A stretch of 64,000 bases of DNA from Salinibacterium sp. SWN167 (GCF_015864665.1 NZ_JADYWU010000002.1:534212-598211); one strand, 5' to 3'. Positions 35,354-45,084 are shown, counted from the stretch's first letter. The notes: generated by a model from the letters alone, not told the origin. Numbers and translations are program-made.

Positions 35354-36979
35354 TTAGTGACGAGGTTGCGGTGCGCGCTGGCGTTGGTGAGATTGCAGCG
35401 CTGAGCTGCGACGAGCGGTGAGCAAAGCCGATCCGGCAAGGAGCAGGAAGGTGGCAGCTAGAGCCGCGTTTGTCGCATCCGAGCCGGTCGCGGGCAGCAG
35501 TGCGCCGGCGAAACGAACGGTGGTGGCGTCGGAGGCGAGCGTGAGTTGGTCGGACGCGACCGTGGCGATGCTCGAGAAGTCGGCTCCGACATCCGTGACA
35601 ACCAAGATCGCGGTGCAGGTTCCGGTAGCACCGGGGGCGAGGTTTGTGGGCATTGCCGAGCAGTCGAACGCCAGCGTCGGCAGGGTGCTGGTGACAACAA
35701 CGTTGTCGAGAGTGGTGTTTCCCGTGTTGTGTGCCGAAACAGTGAAAGTCACGGTGTCGCCCACGGCGGTGTAGGTGGTGGCGTCGGTGCTCTGGGCGAC
35801 GTCGAGCGCAGAGGCTTGGCTGATGGCGGTGCTTGCGGTGGCGGCCACTGAGGTGACGGTTTCGCCCCACGTCTCTCCGGAGGCTGTGGCGGAGTTGGTG
35901 TAGCTGCCAGCGTCGATATCGTCTTGCGTCACAGCATGCTCGGCGGTGCAGGTCATGGTGGCGCCTGCGGCGAGGGTGTTTGCGGGGCACGAGAGGTTCT
36001 GCGCTCCGGCGTCGTTCACGGTGACGTTGCTGAGCGCGAGTGTGCCGGTGTTGGTGAGGAGAAAGCTGTAGTCGATGAGGTCGCCGACCTGACTCGCCGT
36101 GGCGGGCAATGCTGTCGCGGTCTTCGCGATCGTGAGGTTTGCCGTGCCGTCGACAACGGACGGGCCGATGAAGCTCATTCCCTCCGTGACGGCAGTTCCT
36201 GTGTCGTGTTCGTCGCCCACGATGACCACCATGCGTGAGACGGGGGTGGCGAGATCGGCGGTGAAACCGATCCAGCGCGTGCTGCGGTTGCCGCAGCCGT
36301 CGGGATCTGTGCCGCACAGACTTTGGTCGCCGCTCGGCACAATTTCTTCTTCAGAGATCAGCAGATCGTCGGTGTCGTAGAGGCGCACGAGGGCGGGGAC
36401 GCCCAACCCATCGGTGCGTGTTTCGAGATCGCCAAACCAGCCGCCAAATGCAAGTACGTCAGCCGAAAACGTGAACTCAAACGCGTCACGGGTGTTGGCT
36501 TCTTGGGAATTGCCGCCTGATGCTCCGTAGCTGAAGCCGGCGCCGTTGGTGCAGCCGCTGTTGCCATCGAGGAGCGAGGGCCGAGGTGAGCTGCTTTGAA
36601 GGGTGTTGCCGCTGCCGGTGCACTGGGCGATTCCGGGGTTAGGGCTCACGCCGACAAGGGTGGTCGTGGCGCCGGGGGTGTACATGGTGCGTTCAACGGA
36701 CACGGTGGTGCCGCCCGGTGTAGTTGCAATCACGCCGGAGAGTGGATCGTTCTGGGTGCCGTTAATGACGAGGGGAGCGGGAACTGTGCCGCCACGCGCG
36801 GTAACGGCGGTGCCCCACGCGTCGCGAAGGGTGGTGGCGGCGGCACGACCGGCGATGTTGTTTCCCGATGCTTCTGCCGAGACGTGCGAATACGTCGCAG
36901 CGGATGCCGGAGTCGCCACGAGCGCGACGAGAGAGGTCGCGAGGGCGGCGACGAAAGCAGTCTTAATCGGGTACTTCAC
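35354..36979 (-). CDS. LPXTG-type surface protein with DUF11-like repeats
   Basis: 541 residues from a GTG at 36977-36979 with AAGGA upstream. Signal peptide VKYPIKTAFVAALATSLVAL with cleavage after ASA; an ectodomain of ~240 residues containing paired Cys; then two DUF11/CARDB-like repeats (SQVGDLIDYSFLLTNTGTLA; YTAVGDTVTFTVSAHNTGNT). The sorting signal is LPATG followed by a hydrophobic stretch and Arg residues. The positive tail is longer than usual (RRSSALQSHQRQRAPQPRH). It should be attached to peptidoglycan by a sortase; no sortase gene is in the window. The ThrE-like gene follows 122 bases downstream. Function unknown, likely adhesion or structural. Confidence 0.83.
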   Translation of the reverse strand: MKYPIKTAFVAALATSLVALVATPASAATYSHVSAEASGNNIAGRAAATTLRDAWGTAVTARGGTVPAPLVINGTQNDPLSGVIATTPGGTTVSVERTMYTPGATTTLVGVSPNPGIAQCTGSGNTLQSSSPRPSLLDGNSGCTNGAGFSYGASGGNSQEANTRDAFEFTFSADVLAFGGWFGDLETRTDGLGVPALVRLYDTDDLLISEEEIVPSGDQSLCGTDPDGCGNRSTRWIGFTADLATPVSRMVVIVGDEHDTGTAVTEGMSFIGPSVVDGTANLTIAKTATALPATASQVGDLIDYSFLLTNTGTLALSNVTVNDAGAQNLSCPANTLAAGATMTCTAEHAVTQDDIDAGSYTNSATASGETWGETVTSVAATASTAISQASALDVAQSTDATTYTAVGDTVTFTVSAHNTGNTTLDNVVVTSTLPTLAFDCSAMPTNLAPGATGTCTAILVVTDVGADFSSIATVASDQLTLASDATTVRFAGALLPATGSDATNAALAATFLLLAGSALLTARRSSALQSHQRQRAPQPRH

Positions 36980-37092
36980 AGTGAATCCTTTAGCGTGAAG
37001 TCGCTTCGGGTGCGACCAACACACCACCACCCTACGGGACAAGGGTCGCGCGGTTCATTACCCAGTTGGGGTGGCGTGGGAATCTGGCAGCT

Positions 37093-37716
37093 TTAGCGGG
37101 CGGCGTAACGCCAAGTGTCGATCAGCCCATGGATAGCGGCAAACGCTGAGCGGATGTGCTCGGCGCCAGCCTGCGAGCGGATGGTGACTTGGAGCCCCAG
37201 GAACATCAGCGACAGGATCTCGGCTCGTTGTGCGGTGAGGGAATCGTTCTCGGTGTCTGCTGGGAGAGCGTGGGCGGCCAAAGCGGTCATCTGCAGGCGA
37301 AGCTCGCGACCGTAGTCGACAGAGAAGTCTTCGTAGCCCGGGGTGCTGCCTCGCAGTTCATTCGCGCTCATCACCATGAGGCATCCAAGGCTGCCTTCGT
37401 TGGTTCCTGCGAATTCTTCGAACTTGTCGAAGAAGGTATGGATGCCGTCAACGCCGGGCCCAGATTCGGCCCGCAGTTGGGTGAGCATCGTCATCCGCTC
37501 GCCGAGGTAGCGCCGCAGCACGGTGGCGAAGAGTTCCTCTTTGCTGCCGAAGGTGCGGTACAGGCTGGGTTTGTGAACGCCGCTGGCTTCAACGATGTCG
37601 CTCATGGAGGTGTGACCGTAGCCCTGCTGCCAGAACAGCGCAGTGAGTTGATTGAGCACAGCTTCTTCGTCGAAGGCTCGCGGGCGGCCAGCGGTGGGTG
37701 TTAACGTGGTGCTCAT
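37093..37716 (-). CDS. TetR/AcrR-family regulator
   Basis: 207 residues. N-terminal helix-turn-helix (VLNQLTALFWQQGYGHTSMS; EASGVHKPSLYRTFGSKEEL), C-terminal ligand domain with an LSLMFLGLQVTIRS helix. The group with GRPRAFD at the start is common for TetR repressors of stress or efflux genes. It diverges from the VOC gene with 104 bases between the starts, so that gene is the first candidate target. No clear palindrome was resolved in the gap. Confidence 0.9.
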   Translation of the reverse strand: MSTTLTPTAGRPRAFDEEAVLNQLTALFWQQGYGHTSMSDIVEASGVHKPSLYRTFGSKEELFATVLRRYLGERMTMLTQLRAESGPGVDGIHTFFDKFEEFAGTNEGSLGCLMVMSANELRGSTPGYEDFSVDYGRELRLQMTALAAHALPADTENDSLTAQRAEILSLMFLGLQVTIRSQAGAEHIRSAFAAIHGLIDTWRYAAR

Positions 37717-37820
37717 TCACCCACTCTACGTCCATCCGTGGATATTTAGAACCCACCGGTATCAAAACAATCGTGTGCTGTTCAGGACGCTTCGTTGGTG
37801 AAAAATGGAGGGAAAGACCG

Positions 37821-38213
37821 ATGACCAGTTCCTTAGACAACGTAGAAGCCATCACCGTGTTCTCGGATAATGTTCCGGCATCCCGAGAGTTTTACACGAG
37901 AGTCTTTGCAGCGCCCATCCTGTTTGAAGACGAGGTGTCGGTCGCACTGCGAATCGGTGCCATTGTGATCAACGTCTTAGCGCGAAGCGAAGCCCCAGCG
38001 TTGATAGCGCCCGAGCCGATCGCAGAAGCGGGAGCAGCGGCATCCGTGATGCTGACAGTGAATGTCCCCGATGTGGATGCCGCGTGTGCTGCCGTGCGCG
38101 AGCATGGCGTCGAGCTCGTCAACGGGCCCGTCGATCGGCCGTGGGGTCGCCGCACTGCGGTGTTTCTCGATCCGTCTGGGTTGCCGTGGGAGGTCGCTCA
38201 GGAGCTCGGCTAG
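37821..38213 (+). CDS. VOC/glyoxalase-superfamily protein
   Basis: 130 residues from the ATG at 37821 with GGAGGG upstream; the longer open frame has no support. Two beta-alpha-beta-beta-beta halves of a VOC domain (AITVFSDNVPASREFYTRVF; VPDVDAACAAVREHGVELVNGP) ending in FLDPSGLPWEVAQ. Possible metal-dependent glyoxalase-like or bleomycin-resistance-like binding protein; the activity cannot be specified. Divergent from the TetR regulator. Confidence 0.86.
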   Translation: MTSSLDNVEAITVFSDNVPASREFYTRVFAAPILFEDEVSVALRIGAIVINVLARSEAPALIAPEPIAEAGAAASVMLTVNVPDVDAACAAVREHGVELVNGPVDRPWGRRTAVFLDPSGLPWEVAQELG

Positions 38214-38265
38214 CTATTGCTCGCCCAAGGATCACGCTGTTCATTCTGTACGCAGGCTGAAGCTG

Positions 38266-38601
38266 CTACTTCGTGTTGAACGCGCCAGAGGTGATGTGCA
38301 GCAGCGCGGCCTCGGCGAGCTCCGACCACTGCTCGGCGTGAGCAGAAGGCACCGCGACCCAATCTTTGAACGGGCGGCCTTTGCCTGAGGGATCGAATAG
38401 CTCGGAACCGTCTAGAACGAGAGCGGCAGTGTGAGCGTCGCTGCCAGCGCCGAGACGAAATGCCAGAAAATCATCCTTAAGGCACGCGAAGCCTTTTCCC
38501 TGAATCATGAGGGAACGTTTGCTAAACATGGAGCCAGCGGAGGCGCCCGAACCCTCAAGTTCGTTGGCGAGTTCATCGAAATGGGAGTCGGATGTCGGCA
38601 T
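38266..38601 (-). CDS. Small protein resembling a TfoX N-terminal domain
   Basis: 111 residues. The segment SMFSKRSLMIQGKGFACLKDDFLAFRLG ... GKGRPFKDWVAVP has the order of strands and the Gly/Phe pattern of the TfoX/Sxy N-terminal domain, or of related MmcQ-like proteins. The match is weak by eye. It lies 15 bases after the small membrane protein gene at 38617, which it likely follows in an operon. Function unknown; no competence role is implied. Confidence 0.6.
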   Translation of the reverse strand: MPTSDSHFDELANELEGSGASAGSMFSKRSLMIQGKGFACLKDDFLAFRLGAGSDAHTAALVLDGSELFDPSGKGRPFKDWVAVPSAHAEQWSELAEAALLHITSGAFNTK

Positions 38602-38616
38602 GTGTGGGTGCCCTTC

Positions 38617-38883
38617 TTAGCGGTTGGGCGTGGACGTGCGCTCAATCTTCAGCATGACGAGTGCGCCGACGATCAACACGGGCCCGACGAGGCGGGCGAT
38701 CTGAGTGAGAAATTCGACCCCACTGGCAAGGCCGCTCGCGAACTGTGAGGCAAGCGGAAAACCGATCGATTGCGCTGCCCAATAGAGGTTGGGAATCACG
38801 AAGTTGCCCAGAACGAATCCCACGATGAGTAGGCCGAGCCCGGTCCAGAACGCGATCTTGGGGCGAAGTAGTTGATCGATCAT
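38617..38883 (-). CDS. Small hypothetical membrane protein
   Basis: 88 residues with two hydrophobic segments (IAFWTGLGLLIVGFVLGNFVI and LVGPVLIVGALVMLKIE). I do not recognise a family. It starts 112 bases from nadE, divergently, and is followed by the TfoX-like gene. Confidence 0.68.
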   Translation of the reverse strand: MIDQLLRPKIAFWTGLGLLIVGFVLGNFVIPNLYWAAQSIGFPLASQFASGLASGVEFLTQIARLVGPVLIVGALVMLKIERTSTPNR

Positions 38884-38995
38884 CCGTGGCTCCTGTGTTT
38901 CGTGGGCGTAACAGTTTCAGGGTAACCCGCCGAGAGTCTGCGGCGAGGGATAAGTGAACAATCCTAATGACGGATGCCGGGGTTAGGTTTAAAGC

Positions 38996-39820
38996 ATGAC
39001 TTCGTTGCAGGCACGCATCATCTCTGATTTGAACACCCAGCCCACGATTGACCCCGCTGGGCAGATTCGTCGGCGCATCGAATTTCTCAAGGAGTACCTG
39101 AAGGCATCACACGCCAAGGGGCTCGTATTGGGGATTAGCGGTGGGCAAGACTCCTCGCTCGCGGGGCGCATCTGCCAGCTCGCGGTTGCTGAATTGCGCG
39201 CCGATGGCATCGAGGCGCAGTTTGTGGCCGTCCGGCTGCCGCACGGGGTGCAGCACGACGAAGACGATGCGCAATTGGCGCTCGACTTTATTGAGGCCGA
39301 CCGCGAAGTCACCTTCAACATCCAGCGTGCCGTTGACGGTATTGCCGCCGAGTTCGCGGACGCCGTGGGCGAGCCCATCACTGACTTCAACAAGGGCAAC
39401 GTGAAGGCACGCGAGCGCATGGTGGCGCAGTACGCCATCGCCGGGCAACTTGGCTACCTCGTGGTTGGAACCGACCATGCGGCCGAAGCCGTCACAGGCT
39501 TCTTCACCAAGTTCGGCGACGGTGGTGCCGACGTGCTGCCGCTCACGGGCCTGACGAAGCGCCAAGGTAAGCAACTGCTCAAGCACCTCGATGCTCCCGA
39601 GCGTCTGTACGAAAAGGTGCCGACCGCAGACCTGCTCGACCACACACCAGGCCAAGCTGACGAAGCCAACCTCGGTGTCACCTACGAGCACATCGACGAC
39701 TACCTCGAGGGGCTCGACGTGCCCGCCGAGGCCGCTGCCGATATCGAGCAGAAGTACCTCAATACTCGCCACAAGCGCACCGTTCCCGTCTCTATGTACG
39801 ACGAGTGGTGGACTGCCTAG
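38996..39820 (+). CDS. nadE: NH3-dependent NAD+ synthetase
   Basis: 274 residues. PP-loop ATPase motif SGGQDSS at 48-54, [47 protein letters not shown] and the C-terminal [13 protein letters not shown]. Length and the absence of a nitrilase domain show the ammonia-dependent type. It converts nicotinic acid adenine dinucleotide to NAD+ in the cytoplasm. The ABC ATPase gene starts 10 bases downstream and may be transcribed with it. Confidence 0.96.
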   Translation: MTSLQARIISDLNTQPTIDPAGQIRRRIEFLKEYLKASHAKGLVLGISGGQDSSLAGRICQLAVAELRADGIEAQFVAVRLPHGVQHDEDDAQLALDFIEADREVTFNIQRAVDGIAAEFADAVGEPITDFNKGNVKARERMVAQYAIAGQLGYLVVGTDHAAEAVTGFFTKFGDGGADVLPLTGLTKRQGKQLLKHLDAPERLYEKVPTADLLDHTPGQADEANLGVTYEHIDDYLEGLDVPAEAAADIEQKYLNTRHKRTVPVSMYDEWWTA

Positions 39821-39830
39821 AATAGGTTTC

Positions 39831-40508
39831 ATGGGGAATTCTCACGACACGGATGCGGCGCTCGAAGTCGAGCGGCCATCTGGGGTTCGAGTGGATTCCC
39901 TCGCTGTCAGCATCGACGGTGCCGCTCTGCTCGAACCTTTCTCGTTCGATATCCCCGCCGGAACCGCGGTCGCAATAACCGGCGCGAACGGTGCGGGCAA
40001 GACAACGCTGCTGCGGGTGCTCGCTGGTCTGGTGCCGCCGACTGCGGGCAGTGCGCACGTTGGTGGGCTGCCAGTGGATGAGCGAAACCCGGCTTTTCGA
40101 CGAATGGTGGCGGGTCATATCGGCCACACTTCGTTCGCCCGCGATCTCACGCTCGATGAGCAACTGACAATGGTCGGCGTCTCGTGGGGTGCCGAGGTTC
40201 CTGGCGCTCGCGAGCGGGCTTCTGCGTTGCTCGATGACTTCGGCCTGACCTACCTGCGAACGCGCTTCGCCCACGAACTGTCGTCGGGCCAAACACAAAT
40301 GTTCTCCTTAGCGCTCGCAATCGCACGGCCCTTCGAGGTGCTTCTGCTCGATGAACCAGAGCAGCGACTCGATAAGGAACGCCGAAGCCAAGTCACTGGC
40401 ATCTTGAGAGGTCTCGTCGCTCAGGGCACAACGCTGCTATTCGCTTCTCACAATGCGAAACTGATTGACGCCGTGAGCGACCGCACGGTTGCGTTGACGC
40501 GCTCGTAA
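39831..40508 (+). CDS. ABC transporter ATP-binding protein
   Basis: 225 residues from the ATG at 39831. Walker A GANGAGKTT, signature LSSGQ, Walker B VLLLDEPEQ and the H-loop FASHNAK. A short acidic N-terminal extension precedes the core. Its stop overlaps the next start (TAATG), so it is coupled with the membrane protein gene that follows; together they form a simple ABC exporter-type pair. Substrate unknown. Confidence 0.92.
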   Translation: MGNSHDTDAALEVERPSGVRVDSLAVSIDGAALLEPFSFDIPAGTAVAITGANGAGKTTLLRVLAGLVPPTAGSAHVGGLPVDERNPAFRRMVAGHIGHTSFARDLTLDEQLTMVGVSWGAEVPGARERASALLDDFGLTYLRTRFAHELSSGQTQMFSLALAIARPFEVLLLDEPEQRLDKERRSQVTGILRGLVAQGTTLLFASHNAKLIDAVSDRTVALTRS

Positions 40509-42022
40509 TGGCATCCGATCCCACGCTTCGGCGCTTGAGACAACTGCGTCGTGACCAGCGAGCCCAGAGCAAGAGCGACCTTAGATACACGATTTACGTG
40601 GCGCTGATGGTGCTGCTGATCGTTGGTGTGCCCGTGATCCGGATGGCGATTCTCGGCCTCGCGTCGCCCGAGATCGTGGCTTTTGTGGTGAGCGCAGCCG
40701 CACCCGCCGTCCTTTCGGCCGTGACGGGGCTGCTGATTGCTGCACTCGTCGTGCTCGGGCGCATTCGCGGCCCAGCACTCGTGGATCCGTTTCGGAGTGC
40801 CATCGTCGCGAGCAATCATCTGCCTCGTAGCCAGACGCTGCTTCGACCGTTTCTTGTCTCGACAACTCAACTCGTCGGGGTTCTCGTTGCGCTTGCCCTT
40901 GTTCTTTCCGCTGCGCTCGCGGTGGCGGGAGCGGCGTCAGCGCTGTCTGTAGTCGTGTTTGTGGCGGCGACGGTGCTCGTGGGCATTCTGGCCGGGATCG
41001 CGTGGCTGGGCGGGCAGAGTCTGCCGCCGCGCTCGTCACAGCGGATTGCTGCCGCGCTTGCAGCAGTCTCGCTCACCGGTGCCGTGATCCCGGGCGGGTT
41101 GCTCCTGACACCGTGGGGCTGGGTCGCGCTGCTCTACCCGAGTTCCGGGCTTGCGCCGTGGCTGGCGCTCGCCGGGCTTGCGATCGCGGTTTTGGCGGCT
41201 TCATTGGTGGTGCCGAAACTCTTGGACGGCATCCGTGGTTCCGAGCTGAACGCTCAAGCGCAGCGCTGGACGAGTGCCGCTACGTTCACTGCATCCGCTG
41301 ACTTAGCAGGAGCGTTTGAGCAGTTTCGCGCGTTGCCTACGGTGGGGCGCCAATGGCGAGCGGTGCAAGTCGTACCAACGCCCATTCTGATGCTTGCTCG
41401 TGACGTCATCGGCTCTCTTCGCACTCCGGAACGTACGATCCTGGCCGCGTTGTCGCTGACTGTTGCAGGATTTTTGCTCGCCAGCATCAGCGCTGTTCCC
41501 GCAACGGTAGCGTGGGCGCCAGCGCTCCTCGGCGGTGTCATCGCGTTCCTCGCGCTTGGAGTCTGGAGCGACGGCTTTCGCCATGCCGCTGACGCTGCTG
41601 TGGCACTGCCGCTCTATGGCTTTGGCGTTGCGAAAGAAATCGCATTGCACGCAACGCTGCCGGTGGTGGGCGTGCTCGTGTTCGTGGGCGCCGGAGCGCT
41701 CACCGCTCTCGCCGTCGGCGCGTCACCGGTAAGCGTCGTCGTGGCACTGGCGTTCGTGCTGTTCATCGTGACCGTTCGCGTCATGGCTGCCACCAAGGGG
41801 CAGATGCCGCTGGAGCTTCTCACCCCGATCCCTACCCCGGGCGGCGACTTTTCTGGCGCCCTCGTCATGATGTGGCAGGCGGATGCACTGCTGCTCACGG
41901 GCGTGCTGAGCCTAGCCTTGACGACCAGTTGGCTCAGTACTCCGGTGCTGCTCGCGGTGATCCCCGTGGCAGCGGTAATCGTGCTTGCGATTGCGAGACA
42001 CAATCTTGCGAATGCTCGCTAA
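40508..42022 (+). CDS. ABC transporter membrane protein
   Basis: 504 residues with about 12 hydrophobic segments, starting at the ATG of the TAATG overlap with the ATPase gene. A basic N-terminus (LRRLRQLRRDQRAQSKSD) precedes the first helix. The sequence is highly enriched in Ala, Leu and Val, and no named permease family could be recognised; the assignment rests on the coupled ATPase. The pair resembles actinobacterial ABC-2-like systems of unknown substrate. Confidence 0.72.
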   Translation: MASDPTLRRLRQLRRDQRAQSKSDLRYTIYVALMVLLIVGVPVIRMAILGLASPEIVAFVVSAAAPAVLSAVTGLLIAALVVLGRIRGPALVDPFRSAIVASNHLPRSQTLLRPFLVSTTQLVGVLVALALVLSAALAVAGAASALSVVVFVAATVLVGILAGIAWLGGQSLPPRSSQRIAAALAAVSLTGAVIPGGLLLTPWGWVALLYPSSGLAPWLALAGLAIAVLAASLVVPKLLDGIRGSELNAQAQRWTSAATFTASADLAGAFEQFRALPTVGRQWRAVQVVPTPILMLARDVIGSLRTPERTILAALSLTVAGFLLASISAVPATVAWAPALLGGVIAFLALGVWSDGFRHAADAAVALPLYGFGVAKEIALHATLPVVGVLVFVGAGALTALAVGASPVSVVVALAFVLFIVTVRVMAATKGQMPLELLTPIPTPGGDFSGALVMMWQADALLLTGVLSLALTTSWLSTPVLLAVIPVAAVIVLAIARHNLANAR

Positions 42023-42044
42023 GGCGCTGCGTGCACGCCCGCGA

Positions 42045-44273
42045 TCAGTGCGCTGAGGGTCGCGTCACATCCACCATCCAGGCGTAGTTGAAGGCACGCT
42101 CGCGCCAGGCGTCATAGCGGCCGGAGACGCCGCCGTGGCCCGCCGCCATCTCGGTCTTGAGCAGAGCATCCGCCCCCACCTCTCGTAGTCGAGCGACCCA
42201 TTTGGCGGGCTCGACGTACAGCACGCGAGTGTCGTTGAGCGAGGTCACGGCGAGGATGCGCGGGTAGTGGGCGTCGTGCACGTTCTCGAGCGGCGAGTAC
42301 GACTTCATGTAGTAGTAGACCTCCTCGTTGTGCAGGGGGTCACCCCACTCGTCCCACTCGATGACCGTCAGCGGCAGTGAGGGGTCGAGAATCGACGTGA
42401 GCGGGTCAACAAACGGAACGACCGCGAGGATGCCCGAGAACAGTTGCGGGGCAAGGTTCGCGACGGCGCCCATGAGCAGGCCGCCGGCGCTTCCGCCCTC
42501 CGCAACGAGGCGATCGCTTGAGGTGACATCGGTGTCGATGAGGTGATGGGCGCACGCGACAAAGTCGGTGAACGTGTTGCGCTTGTGTAGCTTCTTGCCG
42601 CCCTCGTACCAGGTGCGGCCCAGTTCGCCACCGCCGCGCACGTGGGCGACAGCGAACACCATGCCGCGGTCGAGCAGGCTCAGGCGGGCAGCGGTAAAGC
42701 CCGGGTCAATGCTGATCTCATAGGAGCCGTAGCCGTAGAGCACCGTCGGCGCCGGGGTGCCGGGTACTACGAGGTCGTTGCGGTACACGAGGGAGATCGG
42801 CACGCGAGTGCCGTCGGAGGCAGTCGCCCACTCTCGACGCTGGGTGTAGAGCGCTGGATCAAAGCGGCCGAGCACCGGCTGCTGTTTGCGCACGACCAGC
42901 TCGTTGTCATCCACGAGGTAGTCGTACACGATCGTCGGGGTCACGAAACTGCCATAGCTGAGACGGATGCTCGGCTGATTCCATTCGGGGTTGGAGCTGA
43001 GGCCCACGGTGAAAAGTTCATCGTCGAATTTCAGCTCGTGGGGAGTGTCTTCGTAGCGTCCGCCATGCTTGGGAACGATCGCAACTGCCACTCGCGTGAG
43101 TCCCTCGCGGCGGTACTCGATCGCCACGAAATCCTTGAAGGCATCCACGCCCTCGAGGCGCACGGCTTCGTTGTGGGGGAGGATCACGCGGCGCTCGCCG
43201 AGGGGATCCGCCGCCGCAACACTCACGAGCTCGAAGTTGATCGCCTCTTTGTTGTGCACAATCAGCAGACGATCTTGCGTGCCCACCACCACGTGCTCGA
43301 CGTCGTACTCGACGCCGACTTCGCGCGGCCAGACGACCTCAAAGTCACCGGTCGGGTCGCTCGTATCGAGCAGTCGCGTCTCGCTCGTCAGGCGCGAGCC
43401 CGCTTCGATTGCCAAATACTTGCCACTGCGCGACCGACCGACGCCCACCCAGAAACTCTCATCGGGCTCATGAAAGACCTGCACCGCGGATGCCGCGGCC
43501 GTGCCCAACTCGTAGCGCCAGACGGTATCGGGCCGCCATGCATCATCCACCGTCGTATAGAAGACGTACTTGCCCGTGGCATCCAACAGCGCGCCGCCCG
43601 CGGTGCCCGGAATCTCGTCCGGAAGGTCATCGGCGGAGCTGAAGCGGATGACGGTGTCGGTGTCGGAGGGACTGCTCGCGACTGTGCTCGCGGCAGCGCT
43701 CGCCGCAGCGGCGTCACCGAGCTGGCGCACGCGCAACGTGTATCGCTCGTCGCCCTCGATGTCGACGCCGTAAAGCAACAGGGTTCCGTCGTCGCTGAGC
43801 GAGAACGAACCGAGGCTGAAGAATTCGTGACCCTCTGCTTCGACGTTGTCGTCGAGAAGGATCTGCTCGCCGCGGAGAGTCGTGGGGACAGTGGGCGCAT
43901 CTGCGCCAGCGTCACCAGCCACAGGCTCGCCAATCGTTGGGGGAGTCCAGTCGTCGTCACTTGCGATCGGTGCGCGGCAGTGGATCGCGTACTGCTTGCC
44001 CTCTTCGGTGCGGCTGAAATACCACCACTGGCCGCGACGAACCGGAACACTCAGATCGGTCTCCTGAGTGCGTGCCTTGATCTCTTCAAAGATCTGCTCC
44101 TGCAACACGCTGAGGTGGCTCGTGCGCGCCGCAGTGAAAGCATTCTCAGCATGGAGATGCGCGAGGGTGTCGGGGCTCTCTTTGTCACGCATCCACTCGT
44201 AATTGTCGACGTAGTGGTCGCCATGCTGGATGCGTTCGGTAGGAACCTTTGCGGCTTCAGGTGGAGTGAGCAT
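42045..44273 (-). CDS. ptrB: Oligopeptidase B (S9A serine peptidase)
   Basis: 742 residues. N-terminal seven-blade propeller region (ERIQHGDHYVDNYEWMRDKESP at the start) and a C-terminal alpha/beta-hydrolase domain. The catalytic Ser is in GGSAGGLLMG, the Asp in the region of LNDTRVLYVEPAKWV and the His in AAGHGGVSGRYDAW. It cuts after basic residues in short peptides in the cytoplasm. It is 21 bases from the convergent ABC gene. Confidence 0.94.
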   Translation of the reverse strand: MLTPPEAAKVPTERIQHGDHYVDNYEWMRDKESPDTLAHLHAENAFTAARTSHLSVLQEQIFEEIKARTQETDLSVPVRRGQWWYFSRTEEGKQYAIHCRAPIASDDDWTPPTIGEPVAGDAGADAPTVPTTLRGEQILLDDNVEAEGHEFFSLGSFSLSDDGTLLLYGVDIEGDERYTLRVRQLGDAAAASAAASTVASSPSDTDTVIRFSSADDLPDEIPGTAGGALLDATGKYVFYTTVDDAWRPDTVWRYELGTAAASAVQVFHEPDESFWVGVGRSRSGKYLAIEAGSRLTSETRLLDTSDPTGDFEVVWPREVGVEYDVEHVVVGTQDRLLIVHNKEAINFELVSVAAADPLGERRVILPHNEAVRLEGVDAFKDFVAIEYRREGLTRVAVAIVPKHGGRYEDTPHELKFDDELFTVGLSSNPEWNQPSIRLSYGSFVTPTIVYDYLVDDNELVVRKQQPVLGRFDPALYTQRREWATASDGTRVPISLVYRNDLVVPGTPAPTVLYGYGSYEISIDPGFTAARLSLLDRGMVFAVAHVRGGGELGRTWYEGGKKLHKRNTFTDFVACAHHLIDTDVTSSDRLVAEGGSAGGLLMGAVANLAPQLFSGILAVVPFVDPLTSILDPSLPLTVIEWDEWGDPLHNEEVYYYMKSYSPLENVHDAHYPRILAVTSLNDTRVLYVEPAKWVARLREVGADALLKTEMAAGHGGVSGRYDAWRERAFNYAWMVDVTRPSAH

Positions 44274-44340
44274 GACTTCAGCGTATGCCCGATTTCTGCG
44301 AAGCGGGCATGCCAGAGAAGTGAAACCGGTGGGAAAACTG

Positions 44341-45084
44341 TTACTCGAGGAACCCGCGCAGCAGAAGCGCAGTGCCGGCCAAGTGCTCGCTCATTGCCTG
44401 CGCCGCGGCATCCGGACGCCCAGTGAGGATAGCGATCGCAATCTGCTCGTGTTGAGTATTCGAGTGCGCAATGTTGGGCCCGAGCGAGGGGATGCTGTCG
44501 AGCAACTCGTTCACGCGCATCCGCACATCGGCGATGAGCGGAGTGAGAGATGCGGAACCGGCGAGCTCGCCCACCATGAGGTGAAAGCGGGAATCGAGTC
44601 GACGATATTCTTCATCGCTCGCAGCGTTGGCGTTGCTGAGACTCTCCCAGAGAAGTTCTCGCTCGGTGGGAGTAAGGGCGCGACCGGCGGCGGCGCGCGC
44701 ACCACCAACCTCGAGGATTTCCCGCAGCGTGAGCGTGTCTTCGATGAGTTCGGGCGTGAGCTGGCGTGCTGCCCCAACCGGGTCGCCCGAGGCGGTTCCG
44801 GGAGTGTGTGTGGGGAGCGTTTCGCTGACAAACGTGCCGCCGTAGCGACCGCGACGAGACACCAGATAGCCAGCGTCACTCAGCGAAGCGATAGCGTCCC
44901 GAACCGTATCGCGGCTGACAGAGAGCATCGTGGCAAGCTCTCGTTCGGCAGGCAATCGCTCTCCGGGAGCGACTAAGCCGAGGCGCACCGTCTGGAGGAG
45001 TCGCTGAACGGTCTCCTCGAAGGAGTTGCCCCCGCGCACGGGGCGCAGCAGCAGCTCTCCGTGGAGACCGGTCGGCTCATCCAT
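44341..45084 (-). CDS. GntR/FCD-family regulator of the gamma-glutamylation operon
   Basis: 247 residues. An N-terminal GntR winged helix (LGLVAPGERLPAERELATML; SVSRDTVRDAIASLSDAGYL) and a C-terminal FCD domain with metal/ligand residues (RLDSRFHLMVGELAGS, HSNTQHEQIAIAI). The start overlaps the SDR stop as TAATG, making it the last gene of the operon with the ligase, hydrolase, aldehyde dehydrogenase and SDR. It probably represses that operon and the divergent permease, with a pathway amine or acid as effector. Confidence 0.9.
   Translation of the reverse strand: MDEPTGLHGELLLRPVRGGNSFEETVQRLLQTVRLGLVAPGERLPAERELATMLSVSRDTVRDAIASLSDAGYLVSRRGRYGGTFVSETLPTHTPGTASGDPVGAARQLTPELIEDTLTLREILEVGGARAAAGRALTPTERELLWESLSNANAASDEEYRRLDSRFHLMVGELAGSASLTPLIADVRMRVNELLDSIPSLGPNIAHSNTQHEQIAIAILTGRPDAAAQAMSEHLAGTALLLRGFLE

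Noticed and set aside
33345..36317. A 990-codon open frame on the minus strand covering the ThrE-like gene and most of the LPXTG gene
   Set aside because: Its first ~360 residues are arginine- and histidine-rich shadow sequence of the LPXTG gene in another frame. The real start is the ATG at 35231 with a ribosome site and signal-anchor.
35354..36979. Phase-variable repeat region
   Set aside because: The repeats are diverged protein domains, with no short tandem DNA unit.
38266..38601. A competence regulator TfoX/Sxy
   Set aside because: Only a weak match to the N-terminal domain, no C-terminal domain, no competence genes near.
42642..44426. A 594-codon open frame antisense to oligopeptidase B
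   Set aside because: Composition is that of a reverse-strand shadow in high-GC DNA; the opposite strand has all S9A motifs.
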